Shown piece by piece: positions 1 through 12,819 of a stretch of 64,000 nucleotides of DNA. The stretch's first letter is position 1. Every line of letters begins with the position of its first letter. The DNA is from Pectinophora gossypiella (Eukaryota; Arthropoda; Insecta; Lepidoptera; Gelechiidae), in the NCBI RefSeq assembly GCF_024362695.1, contig NC_065414.1, positions 4,667,501-4,731,500 of the forward strand, given 5' to 3'. Below the pieces are notes generated by a model. That model was given only the letters and a program-made list of their open reading frames with translations, had not been told where the DNA came from and did no database searches. The position numbers were made by a program, and so were the translations under genes.

Positions 1-1440
1 TAACTACAGGGTGGTTATAAAAGTAAACTGTCATTTGAGAATTATTTTGTGATGATTAAAGACAACATTTTCAGTTCCGCTGTAGAGCTACACGAATTTT
101 AATAAATACGTATACATGCAAATAGCACCAGTGCATAACTAATGCACTTGTTTATTGTCATTTGTTTACCATTTATCTTTATAACATCCAGAATATTTCA
201 CGGTGAAGAACTTAAGATTATAAATTTCACATTTCTTTTATAATATAATCTTCACATATAATTATCACATTTCATTTATAAATTTCACAATGAAGACTTT
301 CCATCGTCTTCGTATTGTCTATTGGAAAGGATGGCGTTAAAGAGTATCCAGTAGTGGGTGGATACAGGTTGAGTAGAAGACTGTCCTCTATTCGATACCG
401 TAGCATGCTGTATAACTTTTGTTCATGTCACCAACACTGTGAAGTTTGAAATGTAGAAGGCATCAAGACACAAAGCGGTTCGGGGAAAGATCCGCTGAAG
501 TGTTGACTCGGGCAGGCACAATGCCTCCAAACTCTCGGTCCACTCTCATCCACAGATTATTTTCAAAGGCGACCCAACAAAAGTTTGTACAGATGACTCG
601 AGAAATCCCTATTTATTTTCAAAGCGATTTATGTCGTGATTTAAACAAAATTTGAATCGATCGATCTAAAAGTTTGGTTATAAGAAATTAAACTGTTTTC
701 GAATAATATTACATATTTAAGTAGGTACCTTTCGATATACCTATTGACGCCCGTAAATTGGACTATTTGTATAGGTAAGGTTTTAAAAATCTAATAACGA
801 GAAAGAATCAAATATAAAAGCAAATTCTGTTTTTAGTCCTCTTGAAATTTCTCAGTTCTCCGCAATTTATAGTACACTCGAATATGTAGATGCATATAAA
901 TCGCAAGAAAGCGTTCAAATATTGATTTTAAATATTTATAGGTTTTACTGTTGGGTATTCATTTACATGAATATTTAGGTAAAACTCTTCATATTATTAT
1001 AGTGTAATGTTTACTTTCCCATCATTGATGTTGTTGGTGAATTCTCGTAATTTCCAGGTATACGCTCCGTCCAAACTGCTTGCAATAACAAATAATGATA
1101 TCCAAATATGACAGGGGCAAACACCCAAACACATTCGGAGGATTTTTTTCCAAATACCTTTTGGAGACACGTTTTCTATTACGTAAACAGAGTTCAAAAA
1201 ACTCTCCCACACATAATATCGGTAGCTCATTAACTGAAGAAAGTTTAGGGCAAATATTTGAAGATTCCGGCACAATCGTAATTACTGGTGGCCGCGCCGC
1301 GGACAAAGACTGGTAGTTGGTATAACAGCCGGCTTGTTTGTACGAGTAGTAGGTGTGCTATGCTGCCATCAGTCACGGGCCACGGGCCACGGGCTCGCAC
1401 TCAGGCTTCACAAACTTATTATTCGCAACAAACAGTACAG
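1..1440. other. Non-coding stretch, nothing recognised
   Basis: AT-rich sequence. Short open frames here overlap on both strands, match no family I recognise and lack convincing splice context. It could be intergenic or intronic. Confidence 0.5.
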
Positions 1441-1447
1441 GAAATGA

Positions 1448-1735
1448 AAAGAGTTTTTTTTCTTTTGACATGACTTATTGTAGATTTGCCGCAGATGGCA
1501 TTAACTACTTGGCCTGACAAATGGGGAGCGCTGAAGGATCTCACCCGGTTCAGCGTTTAAGACAACAGGCCTGAGGGTGCCCAGTTGGGCGCGAACCTCG
1601 GCTCAGGGCGTCGTCTGAGAGGAAAAATATTTGAAAGATTTAATCGACTCTAGTGGGTCGATAGCGATAAGCGCTGATTGAGGGAAATCGTCAACCACGC
1701 CGGCGGGGTCGGTATCGGGGTTAATGCAAAGAGAA
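1448..1735 (+). repeat. Dispersed repeat, family R-A (longest copy)
   Basis: The block opens with a T-run, then TTTTGACATGACTTATTG and GATTTGCCGCAGAT, followed by a GC-richer body (GGGGAGCGCTGAAGG, ACAACAGGCCTGAGGG). The same words recur at 5041-5095 (+), about 24180-24245 (-) and 46555-46665 (-). The T-rich edge and scattered truncated copies suggest a retroposed element. No coding frame is evident. Confidence 0.7.
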
Positions 1736-2575
1736 TGTATACTTACTTATAATAAAACAAACGGCAGTTTCATATAGAAAAAATCTAACTGCTTTAGAGT
1801 CCTAATATCCGGTAAGGATACAAATTACAGATAAGTCTACAACGCATAGCAATCAGCAAGCAGTGGAACAACGCGGTGGACATAATTTAATCCAAGGGAG
1901 TTCAAGACCTGTGTCCAGCTTTGGGAGTTGTTTATATATGCACGTCACTGGAGTTGGAAACTGACATTAGGCAGCCAAATTACTAAATGTTTTTTTAAAG
2001 AACGTCTAGGGCCCTGTGCCGAGGATTTTATTGCAGCTTCTTTTCGGCAGCATTACAGGTTGTGAGAAACTGCAGTAGTTTATGCGGGTAAGTTATGTAA
2101 AAAATACGATTCAAAACGTAACTATGTTACCTACTAATCTAATCTAGCGTACAAGATCCCACTACTGGGCAAAGGCCTCCCCTTCCTCATTCCATTTTAC
2201 CTACCATTTTACACCATCATTACCATTTTTACATTTTTGTTTTTTTTTTGTTCCTGAATACATACCTACTGAATAAAGATATTTTGTTAGCGTCAGAACC
2301 CCTGGACCAAGTGCGATACTTTATGTTGAATTTGACTTGTATCCCGTAGTCGATCCCAACGTGTGGTACTACCACGGTGAGGGGGAGGGTACAGAGAGGC
2401 TCATTAAAAACACATCGAGCTACATGTGTAAATAAATACGGGACAGACGCCCGGACAAACATCTTCAGCGGTCGATAGGCCGGTCCACGCTCCGCAGTTG
2501 ATCGGACTTTGGAGGGCTTATAATTATACCGTATTCGTTTCAAACGCAAATATTTTATATTGGCTCAAGTTGGGT
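1736..2575. other. Non-coding stretch with one short repeat fragment
   Basis: No gene is recognised. Positions about 2152-2200 carry CCCACTACTGGGCAAAGGCC, a fragment of a repeat family (R-B) also present at about 25886-25937, 30778-30880 and 47483-47522. Confidence 0.5.
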
Positions 2576-2720
2576 TAAAATAGCCACATCGAAGCAATTC
2601 ATCTAAGAAAGCAATATTGCTATTTGACAGTCGTTTGCATTGCGCACTTACTTTTATATGCGCAAATGTCAAATTGCAATATTGCTTTCTTAGATGAATT
2701 GCTTCGATGTGGCCATTTTA
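2576..2720. mobile_element. Palindromic MITE-like element
   Basis: Two arms of about 53 bp are near-perfect reverse complements: 2576-2629 begins TAAAATAGCCACATCGAAG and 2668-2720 ends CTTCGATGTGGCCATTTTA. They surround a short spacer. There is no coding capacity. A degraded relative that shares the centre (GCGCACTTAC...TATGCGCAAA) lies at about 20880-20995. This is the structure of a fold-back MITE. Confidence 0.85.
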
Positions 2721-5040
2721 GCCTCCCTAATCTTTTTATAACCTTTTCTTGTTCGTAATTTGATCGGGATTACGAGTTGCTAAAAATGCAAGTATTACTC
2801 CGTTGCATTGGACAAACATAGTCACATATATTAAGTACATAAAGTGTATATTTATAAACTTATAAGATCACACCTTTAAAAACAACATTTTTCAATCAAT
2901 TAATAAAATAATTCGTAAACCAATTAGTCAGAGTCACAGCGAATATTTTATATTAATTAATTCTTTACCACTTTATTATTTCTACAGCACGTTATAACTA
3001 AAGAATATTGTACACAATATTTCGAAAGTCCTACCCACTCTTTAGTGAGACGCCGGCGCACAGGAGAGCAGAACCAACAGCATCGTATCAGGTTACATCT
3101 CATACTCACGGCAAACAGACCGTGCGTCCATTATACTATTTGGCTGAATCAAGTATGACGGTTTATTGTCTTTAAATCGACAGAAGCTGAGTTAAGTTGA
3201 CTAATAACTAAGTACTTGGTTGCATAAGTAAGGTACTTACTTACAGAATTAATGATCAGACATAAGCCTGCACACAGCCACGCTTAAACGCCAAGATCCG
3301 ATTTTAAATGCTCCTGGTAACAAAAATTTGGGCCGACACCGTTATTACTGCTGTCGATATGAATTAAAATAGAAGATTATCAGACTGAATGAACCACAAA
3401 ATTTTTATTCTCCACTTTTTAAGGACAAGTTAGTACTTACTGTCCACTAAAAAGGAAAATCCGTACTTAAAATTTAAAATATGCTTAGACTTCGTGTCCA
3501 TTTTTTATTTAATGTCAATCAGCGTCATAGTCTAGGGTATGGCATTATGCTGAGGTGGAACCGTTTCGGCGTATATTCATAATTGTATTATTTTGTTTTA
3601 ATATGTGAAAACAATAAATAATTCTTTCTTTCTTACTTACCTATTTATTACACAGCATCACGCCTGCATCCCCAAAGGGCCTGGAGTGTTGTATATCTGT
3701 GATTAATTAGGATATTTTGGTCTTGGCAGAAGTGAAGAAAAGGACACCAATGAAAGAATGAATATAGTACGTTAACAGGCTGCGGAAAATGGTTGATAAT
3801 ACTTGCGATTTGCCTCGTAATTACTTACCTAAGTACCTAACTGATTAAACTTTATCAATTTTTGTATATAACAAATTATTACGGCACTGCATAACTAGGT
3901 ACCGAGCATGAACATTTTATCGACATCGTACATCAATAAATACGTAATGTGTATTCTGTAAATGATATTAACCTAATATTTATTTAGTATTACAACTTAC
4001 GCATCCGCTCCTGTATTTTTGTATTACTAACGCCGTTGAAATTCCACAATTACATGCTTATTTTTGTCACATCGATCTATATCTCTCATTCATTCTGTGG
4101 TCTTAACCGAAGAATATACTTAATAATACTTATGCACTGGCCTGCAAAACTAAGTATTATTTTTTTCTAAACTTAGTATAGAGATTTAAATTAAAAAACG
4201 TTTTACTTATTTATAAATAATTTTATCAGCTTTCTATTTATTAAAAATGTATCAAACTGTACACGATATTTCTGTATTTCGAAACTAATTGAATATAATT
4301 TGAATTGTCAATTAAATCATTAGGTATCATATAACTCTTTACTTATCGTAGACTTGTTCTACACAACAGTCTTAAGATAACGACATTCTAAAACAGCAGT
4401 ACAACAGGGCAGTAAGTTTCATAACACAGGCACAACAAAAATAATGGACGTCTCAAATGCAAGACAAACCACTCGAGTACAATTCGAGTGCAGGGTTCAT
4501 TTCATTCGAGGCTCTGTTTGTCTGTCCGTATGTTTGCAGCCCTCTTGACACACGCTGCTTACTCCGGCATTCTTTTAGGCTTCACTGAGCTGACCCCTCC
4601 CACGGCCAACCAAGAAATTAGTTCTGTATTTCAAATGTTTTCTTTTTGTTTTAGAAGACCACACGGGGTTTGCGTTAAAGGGCAGTTCTTTGGAAAGTTT
4701 AAGGTAATCTAAATTACGTCCTATCATTATTAGAGTTTAATTTCCATCAAGTTTTTCGATTTGAACAAACTCTGATATAACATTTATCTTTACAGCTTTA
4801 CGACCTTGTGTAGACTAACTTACGAGTTTGATAGGTATAAACGATGATAGATATGAAGCGGTAGTGGTTTGAGATACTTGCAAGAAAATAGGATGACCAA
4901 AACCAACATAAAATCAATAAGTACAGTTAGCAAATTGAGGATCCTGTCACCCTCACTCTGGTTTCTATCGTTATTAAAAGAAGACTGATAGAAGGTACGT
5001 AGCCTTTTGATGCTAATGAATGAAGATAATGACGATATCT
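2721..5040. other. Non-coding stretch, nothing recognised
   Basis: AT-rich sequence with short overlapping open frames only. No family, RNA gene or long repeat is recognised. Confidence 0.5.
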
Positions 5041-5095
5041 TTTTTTTTTGACGTGACTTATTGTAGATTTGCCGCAGATAGCACATTAATATCGG
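5041..5095 (+). repeat. Dispersed repeat R-A, 5' fragment
   Basis: The T-run followed by TTGACGTGACTTATTG and GATTTGCCGCAGAT matches the start of the repeat at 1448. Confidence 0.75.
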
Positions 5096-5356
5096 ATTGC
5101 GATGCCTTCTTCGAATAAAGCACAGATATTTCACAGAATCAATACCTGTACCTTAGAATAAGTAAGCAACATTACCTTTAACGCTTCTCCCAACCGAGAA
5201 TTCTCGTAGTTGTTGGAAATATCAAACAAGAAGCAAACTCGGTGCATCTAACGAGCGAGAAGTTACGGCCGAATCAGGGGCGGCGCGTATACAAAGTTGC
5301 ATCGTGTCGAGTTCCTACTACTGTTGCTATCACACTTCTATGAATACATTTAAACG

Positions 5357-5475
5357 AATTGTTGCGTTGACAGCGACTCTCCGCTACGGCGAGTCTCTTT
5401 ACAGCGAGTGGCTTGACGTCGCGCGATTTTATTTGTGCAGTCATGGTAAAAACTGTTTGCTAAACCGATCTTTAA
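5357..5475 (+). repeat. Dispersed repeat R-C, copy 1
   Basis: It shares GCTACGGCGAGT, GTGGTTTGACGTCGCG-like words and CATGGTAAAAACTGT with 62760-62900, in the same order and orientation. No coding signal is seen. The CG-rich motifs stand out from the AT-rich flanks. Confidence 0.65.
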
Positions 5476-5726
5476 AATAATAATGATGATGATGTCCTCC
5501 CAGATGTATCCACCGACGGCGACACAATAACATATATTGCTTAAACAAGACGATGTTCTATGACACAAACAGATGCAGAGTGGAAAATATCAGCGGAGAA
5601 AAGTCGTTAAAATAATACACTTACTCAAAATACCATACAACAAATTTCGAATTTCTTATTATTTGCTAGTGCAAAGCAGAAACCAATAAAACTATTAAAC
5701 GATGCAGAGTTATCATCATCTCCCTA

Positions 5727-5865
5727 GCGTTATCCGGTGTTCACAGGGTCCACTAACCTAACCTGAAGATTTGACAGGTCCGGTTTTTCACAAAAGCGAC
5801 TGCCTGTCTTACCTTCCAACCCGCGAAGGGAAAGCCAGCCCAAAGAAATACAGGTTAGGTAGAAT
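5727..5865 (-). repeat. SINE family 2, 3' part
   Basis: On the minus strand it reads from the pyrimidine-rich TGGGCTGGCTTTCCCTTCG through the CGACTGCC region and TGACAGGTCCGG in complement to the end word CACAGGGTCC. These blocks recur in the copies at 11616, 22511, 40000/40935 and 45765. The tRNA-like head is missing. Confidence 0.75.
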
Positions 5866-8082
5866 TGATGGAAAGTAAAATCATAATAAAGTAAATTCAA
5901 ATTAGGTAAGCAATTTAACATTCAGACTAAAACCGCTAGTAAGAGCCTCAGCCCGCACGTACAAGTCGCACGGTTCGCACTGACACACGCCGTATTAGGT
6001 TAGCCCCGCAAGTGGCTATGTAAATGGGGCGCAGGCTGTGGGGCGCTAAATTTGCGCCCCACTTTGCGCCCCGCCGCCCCCAGCGCTGTTTGTGCGACTA
6101 TGTTTATGTACCCCTCCGCTGCTTTACATAAAAACTCCACGTAATGCTCGTTTTCAGGTGAATTTATTGTTGACGTTCTTGCTAGAAAAGGTATAACATC
6201 ACGACTTACGAGTATGAGGTTAAATATTGATTGCCATTATTACATCATGTAATGCCATTCTTTGGTTATAAATTGCTGTTGTAAAACCTTTTAAGAACTT
6301 CTGGAATAAGTAAATATTATAAGCGCTAATTCTTCGTACATTTTTAATTTACTCTTTCATTTTATAAAAACTGTATTAGTTATACAACAGTGACGAATTG
6401 GTCAACAAATATTTATGAGTAATGATGACGAGAACTTAATAACAGTTTGTATTGATGAAACACGAAAGTTTACTTTCCTCCTTTCGTTATTACGCTATTT
6501 CGGTAAACGGCCACCTTCCACTACAATTTCAACAGTTCCCCTCCAACGGGGCGTTGATTGGCGCACCTTTTGTTTCAAAACATGGCCGCAATCTCTGCTT
6601 TATTTACGCATATTGTTACCTCCGTGACCAGAATAAAAGAGCTTTGTTGAAACTGTTGTGTGACGGTTGAAGAGGTCATTGGATGTGGTCGTGTCAAGGG
6701 CCATTGTTAATTTGAGTCGATTGAGTTCTTACAGAAAGCGATAGCGGGCATTGTTTGGTGGTTTTACATAACGAGCGCAGCGGCGTGGCTTTGTGCGCGT
6801 TGTGGGGGTGTATCCAAACGTTTGAGATGTGAATTGAAAGGAACCGAGCGATGACGCCGCGTGAGCCGCACGGTGAAACAAGTCACAAGAGATTTTGCGA
6901 CTTTACTGATCGTTAGAGAATTTATTTTTTTACATTTCATTGACTTCTCTACTTCTTTCTTAAAAACCCCCTTCACTGTGAGAATTGGGTCTTACTAGGT
7001 TCAAGATAAATTATGAAATTCTGATTTACTAAATAAAGACAGATCTAAAGGTAAAAAAAAAGTTTTCTTTTCTTCTATTTAACTTATGTATTAATTTTAA
7101 TCAAGAAAAACGTAATAATAAGTCCGACATTTTATCACGTTTTTCTATGACGTCACAGTGTTGTTTTTTTCATACAAAATCCTTAGAAATTTCATGTTTT
7201 GACGTTTAGTAAAAATTAACTGATTTGATTCGTTGGAAACTAGCCTATTGAAACATACCTTCTACTCTACAAAGAGAGAGTAAGGAATATACGCTCTCTA
7301 TTCTCCTTTTAAAAAAGGAGATAGGAGGATATATAAATATATCTTAGAAAACTTCAAAGTTTCTCAGATAAACTGAATACTACTTAATAAATTTATAACC
7401 AGTATATTTGTGTTATAAATAATACTGAAATAAACCTGCTGTCTGCCATGACTTACACCGCACTCATCCGTTGCGTTACCGCTCTTTGAACTGTCCAAAT
7501 GATTGTTTTATATTTGTAAAGCCGCAGTGCCCCTATTCCGATCTGTCGTAATGTAGCGATTCAATTAGTACTAGCGTTTTATTGTACAACAATACCGCCT
7601 TCATAATTGATACAAGAAATGTTTTGTAATAAAAAATAATAAAGATCCCACCTCTATACGGTATTGTTACCCATTCAAAGTTCGATTAAAAAAAATAAAG
7701 GACAAAAGACGATGCCGCTCCGTTATGAATAAACTGAATCTCATTTATTTTAATCAATTAATTAAAAATATTAAAATTAAATCATTTAAAAAGCGAAATA
7801 ATGAATATCATTATATAATTTAGATGATTTAGTGACGTCACGAACTTTTTAAATTTAACTCCGTGCGTAAGCGTAACGCGTAGCATGCGCCTACGCATTC
7901 AAAAGATTTCAACGAGTGGCTTCAAAATAAAATATCTTAACTTTAGATTTAAAGTTAAAATAAATCAACTAATGTAGCTACAATTTTTGAGTTTTTATAA
8001 CATTGCAAGTATTATTATTGTAATGGTTTCTGGATCATGTTCCTTAATCAAGTTGTATTAAGTACATTGTTAATATTGAGAT
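5866..8082. other. Non-coding stretch with a C/G hairpin and a shared repeat
   Basis: No gene is recognised. Positions 6026-6072 alternate GGGGCGC and GCGCCCC and can form a stem (TGGGGCGC/GCGCCCCA around TAAATTT). Positions about 7130-7225 carry a repeat (TCTATGACGTCAC, GTTTTGACGTTTAGT) that occurs inverted at 63905-63980. Confidence 0.5.
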
Positions 8083-8160
8083 TGTAGTCGTTGCATGAGC
8101 CATGTCAGGGGCCTTTGGCGGTTCAATAATAACCTTGAAAGGACCCACACAACAGAAGAT
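8083..8160 (+). repeat. SINE family 1, 3' fragment
   Basis: CATGAGCCATGTCAGGGGCC, then GGCGG.TCAATAATAACC and CACAC.ACAGAAGA, match the 3' third of the full copy at 14982-15298. Confidence 0.75.
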
Positions 8161-10776
8161 ATTATTTACGAGATTGTATTATATTGATGATGAGTAGGTA
8201 AAAGTAAACACTTTTTATTTTACTCTTTCAAATACTTACTTACATAGAATGGTAAACCGACTAATAACCGTACGTACCTTCAATCCATACTAGTTGGCAT
8301 GAAATTAACCCATTCCTATCCGGTCTAATTTAAAGGTAGAACATGTGACCATCGCGAGATGCATTAGTGGGTCTGTAATCATTGGCCGACGTGTCTCTAA
8401 TCACAGATACCGCGCGTTTGGACATTACATTAGAACAAAAGCACTGCTGTATTCCGTTACCCTTTAGTTTTTCATATCTGTTCCCGTAGGTAGATCATTT
8501 TGATAGAGGGAATTTAAAATAGCTTGGTAAAAAACTTGGTTTACAAGGTTTACAGTGGCTTTGTAAAAGAAGCAAAGAGATTTTAACAAGTATAAATTAT
8601 TTATGACAAATGTAATGTTTGAATTTGGAAATCGTAAAAAAGTAATAGAGTTTTTAATCTTTTAAATACAAATTATGAAAATGGAAAAAGGCGAAATACT
8701 TTCCTGTGGTCGCTACCTAAGGACACTTCCATTTTTACGTTAGTACTTACCTACACACTGTTTGTTATTTACTGTGATATCCGTCTTTTTACTATAAGCC
8801 ATCTGTCGGGAGAAATTGTACCTTCGCCTCCCCATTTCGCCAAAGAGATAGAAAATGTATAATTAAATAAAAAGGAACACTGGTCGAAGTTTTAAAATGT
8901 TAGTGATGCCCTTTTCTACAATAAAATAATAACATATGTTTTCTTTTTATTTTATATTAATGGCTATTTGTAAAGTTTTTCGCGCCATATTGGACAGGTT
9001 TACAAACGCTTTTAAATGTTTTTTTTTAAAACCTCTTTGGTTGTACCAGTACCAGTCTAAATCAGCTTTAGTTTATACGGCGGCGGAACTAAAAGATAAA
9101 CAATTTTTATTATTTTATTCGAGTTTATGTTTAGAGAAAAAAAGTCTATAATAACCAGGCGTAAGCTATAACGCTGACGTGTAAATATCGATAGAATCTG
9201 CGGCGGCGGCGCCAACAGATCTCCTGATGAAATAATTGACACTCATCTTTGATACTTACCACAAAAAAAATTCAAACAAAAACTTTGCTCCAAATTGATA
9301 TTGATGTATGAAGTTGAAGACGGAGATGTTTTCGGTTGCGAAAAAATGACAAGTGGCTTTTTAAAATGTTGTAGACATGAAATCAAATGAAGCCATAACA
9401 GTCGTCACAACAACACAAATTAAACGAAACGGACGACAAATTAATCATGTTACATCCATCGCAAGATGAATAGTAAGTAACCACGCTTCGCCGAACTTTC
9501 TGATTTTTATATGTTCTATTTTGTTCCCGATAACTATAAAGAAATTGTTGTCATTATACTCGATACTTACACAGTGTTCGTCTATCTAAACCATCACACC
9601 ATCAAACTTCGTGACCATTTGCTATATAGCTAGACACCTCAACACACTTTAGTACTTAAAATAATAAACATATTCGCTAAAACACCGACAGCTTTTTGTG
9701 TAAAGTGCGCGATTCCCTTTCACCTCGATTTGGAAACAAAAAACTAAAGTCGCCGTGTTATTTGAGTTATTATAGAAAGTGTTGGAATAAGTCGTAATTT
9801 CGTTGGAAGTGTCAATTAGGCGGGGACAGCCGGCCGGGAGAGCTAGTGTATTAGCCAGTTGTATAACAGAACGCCGAACGTTTCCTAAAACATTTGTCCG
9901 ACAAAAGTGGCGAATCATGCCGTCCATTTACGACTTACGGGGTTGTGAACATTTCGTTTCTCAATAGCTAAGATTCAACAGAATAATAAGGTAATATTTA
10001 AATAATAAATAATGATATGGACATTTTTAAAAGGTACTTACTTACTTTAAATGTCATTATTTCAAATCTGCTGTTTCTACTCAATTCAGTGCACTGCCGC
10101 ATTTTGAAACGCCCTCGTAGCATCCAAGTAGGTAAGAAAGGAACATACGTTTCAGTTTACCTACTCTACGTCAGGACTATTTTGTTAACTTTAAAATCAT
10201 CTTAAAAAAATAATTAGAAATCCTAGGTACGTACCTGAATTATTTTTTATAAAATGCTCCTCTAATTATTACGTTTAATTAGGTGTCTTTTAACAGAATT
10301 ACATTGAATATCGAGTTACGCTGGCTGTGTGACGATGATATATTATACATATAAATTAACTGGAATCCCATTTTAATTAAGTACGTCGCTTCACACTCTT
10401 CAATCGTCTCATACAAGCGTATCAGTCAGGATAATTTGTTACGATAAACTTAGATATTTAGAATGATTTATAACCTTGAATGCTTCTAACAATGTTGAGG
10501 ACCTCTGATGTACACGTTGCTACCTCTGTTTGTTGTTTACGGCACTCCGGCGACACCCTCGATACTGATCTCACGACAATACACGCCCGTTGAAACTCTC
10601 CACTCATCGGAGTATTAACTCTAAGGAAAGAACGTTATTTAAAATAATAATATCTCAGGAGGGTCAAGAAAACCAGATTTTGGTTTAGATGTTTGAAAGT
10701 ATGATTACGAGTTCATTTTCTTTTTTTTTATTGGTAAAAATGTCCTTTTCACAAATAGGTAGTAACAGTAACTAAC
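8161..10776. other. Non-coding stretch, nothing recognised
   Basis: AT-rich, with no recognised family, RNA gene or long inverted repeat. Confidence 0.5.
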
Positions 10777-10777
10777 G

Positions 10778-11228
10778 GTCGTCCTCCGTGGTCCAGTGGT
10801 TTGAGCGTCGAGTCCACGATCCGGAGGTCCAAGGTACAAATCCCAGTGGGGACATATCACAAAAACTACTTTGTGATCCCTAGTTTGGTTAGGACATTAC
10901 TTATTTATTTATTTTATTATTGGGAGACCAACAGCTCTTAACAACTATAGCAGAAAGAAAATCATACTTAAAAACTAAGCCAATAACAGGTTTCCACCTA
11001 TATGTATATTACAGGCTGATCACCTGATTGTCCGAAAGTAAGATGATCCGTGCTTCGAAAGGCACGTTAAGCTGTTAGTCCCAGTTATTTCTTACTGATG
11101 TAAGTAAGTAGTCGTTGCATGAGCCATGTCAGCCCCTGACAAACAGCCTATGGCGGCTTAATAGTAACTTTGACGCCAGGTTTGATGGGGCTGGTAATAC
11201 ACTTCACAACCCACACGATAGAAGACTA
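10778..11228 (+). repeat. SINE family 1, full copy split by an insertion
   Basis: This is a tRNA-derived SINE. Its head has the A-box-like CGTGGTCCAGTGGTTTGAGC and the tail ends CCCACACGATAGAAGA. At 10899-11011 about 113 bp of foreign sequence, beginning TTATTTATTTATTTT, is inserted. ATTAC stands on both sides of it, as expected of a target-site duplication from a retroposed 3' fragment in minus orientation. Confidence 0.8.
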
Positions 11229-11465
11229 ACGGTCTCCGTGGGCCAAAGGTCTCGGGTACGAGTTCCGGCGGGGAAAATCACTTTATCATCCCTAGTTTGG
11301 TAAGGAAATTTCAGGCTGATCAGCTGATGGTTCGCAAGTAAGTCGATCCGGAGAGCAAGTTAAGCGGTCGGTTCCGGCTACTATTTACTTAAGTATGTAG
11401 CCGTTACATGAGCCATGTCAGCTGATGAGGCTGGTCATTGATGTCAAAACCTACACGAAAGAAAA
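11229..11465 (+). repeat. SINE family 1, degenerate tandem copy
   Basis: It starts directly after the previous copy (GGTCTCCGTGGGCC) and keeps the family landmarks in order (CCCTAGTTTGGT, CAGGCTGATCAGCTG, CATGAGCCATGTCAGC, CACGAAAGAA). It has many substitutions and deletions, so it is an older copy. Confidence 0.75.
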
Positions 11466-11615
11466 ACAACTGCTGGCGACATAGGGTCCGGAGTCGCCCA
11501 ACGTTGACACGCCCTCAAAACTGCTTAGAACTTATCTATTCCGATCGAGTTGCGGACGGCTTAAACCACGAGCTAGATACTTTACCTACGTTTATAATTT
11601 ATACATGGTTTAAAA

Positions 11616-11805
11616 ACCGCGTGTTCAGCGATGAAGGAAAACATCGTGAGAAATACATTTCGGAGGTATGTGACCTACCTGTATTGGGCTGGTTTTCCCT
11701 TCGCGGGTTAGAAGGTCAGACAGGCAGTCGCTTCTGTAAAAACCTGTCAAATATTCAGATTAGGTAAGCGGACCCTGTGAAAACTGGATAACTCTAGGGA
11801 TATGA
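11616..11805 (+). repeat. SINE family 2, body and 3' part
   Basis: Landmarks in order are GCGATGAAGGAAAACATCGTG, TTTCGGAGGTATGTGACC, TGGGCTGGTTTTCCCTTCG, CAGGCAGTCGCTTCTG and GCGGACCCTGTGAAAA. It follows the SINE 1 pair, so this is a small SINE cluster. The start is truncated. Confidence 0.8.
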
Positions 11806-12819
11806 TGACACGGCTTAAAAACCGAAGCTTTAAACGAAACGAATATCATATTAATTATTTACGCTTTCTTTATTTACTTAGCTTTGCAAAAATGAAAATT
11901 CATGCCTAAAACAAGACGATCATCTTGTGTAAGTATTCTAAGGTACTTATTCATGAATATTAAAAAGTAGGTAACCTAATTGTTGCTTAGGGTAAAACAA
12001 AGTTCCCAATTATATTGCTTTTAGTAAAATTACCTTATAAATATTCAGGGAAAAGGTAAAAACTAGTGTTATTAATTGCAAATTACCCATGCATTAGCAT
12101 ATGTGGCAACGGTTAGAGATCGCCTGCACTTTAATGCAATAATTACACCCACGGCTTCGTTACAGTGACTTGGAGTTTCTTAGTTTGTGATACATCACAC
12201 AATATTTGTTTTATTGCATATTTGTAATTTGTTTTCTTCTTCGTAGAAAGTACATTGTAATATCTACAAAGACAATTGTGTAGTCTTGACCTTACTTCTC
12301 TTAAAATATCCTGAATTTGATCACTGTATGATAATAATTATACCACCTAGGTAGGCTACCTAGCCTACCTAGGTGGTATAATTATTGTGGTATAATTATA
12401 TAATTATTGGTGGTGGTAGGTAGCTAGGTATGTTTTTTAACTTCGTAGGTTATGAAAATAACAAAAAAACATAAAAATGAGTAGGTACTTTATCTTCCTG
12501 TGTCAGGATAGTAAAACGTGAATGCCGTAGTACAGACTACGATATTAGGGTAAGCCTCTGCCCAACAGGAAATAGGTATTATACGTATAGTATAAAGTAC
12601 TATACAAACGTATATAGATACCTGCGTGTGTCGTAAGTAAAAAAGAGGAAATAGGTAAAACATTAGGTATAGACATACCTAAGTATTTAAGGTGACCGCC
12701 TACTTAACTCTTTCGTACCTCCCTCGCCTACTACACACAAGAACATAGCTCAAGTAAACATTACATAGCAATTACGTACGCTATTAATTCATACTCGTAT
12801 AATATAATGATATAATATA
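11806..12819. other. Non-coding stretch containing a perfect hairpin
   Basis: No gene is recognised. Apart from the hairpin at 12334-12385, listed separately, the sequence is AT-rich and unremarkable. Confidence 0.5.
12334..12385. repeat. Perfect 24-bp-arm hairpin
   Basis: Arm 1 (12334-12357) ends CCACCTAGGTAGGCT. Arm 2 (12362-12385) is its exact reverse complement, and the loop is ACCT. Partial echoes (GTGGTATAATTAT, GGTGGTAGGTAG) follow up to about 12430, so the palindrome sits in a small zone of local duplication. Confidence 0.9.
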
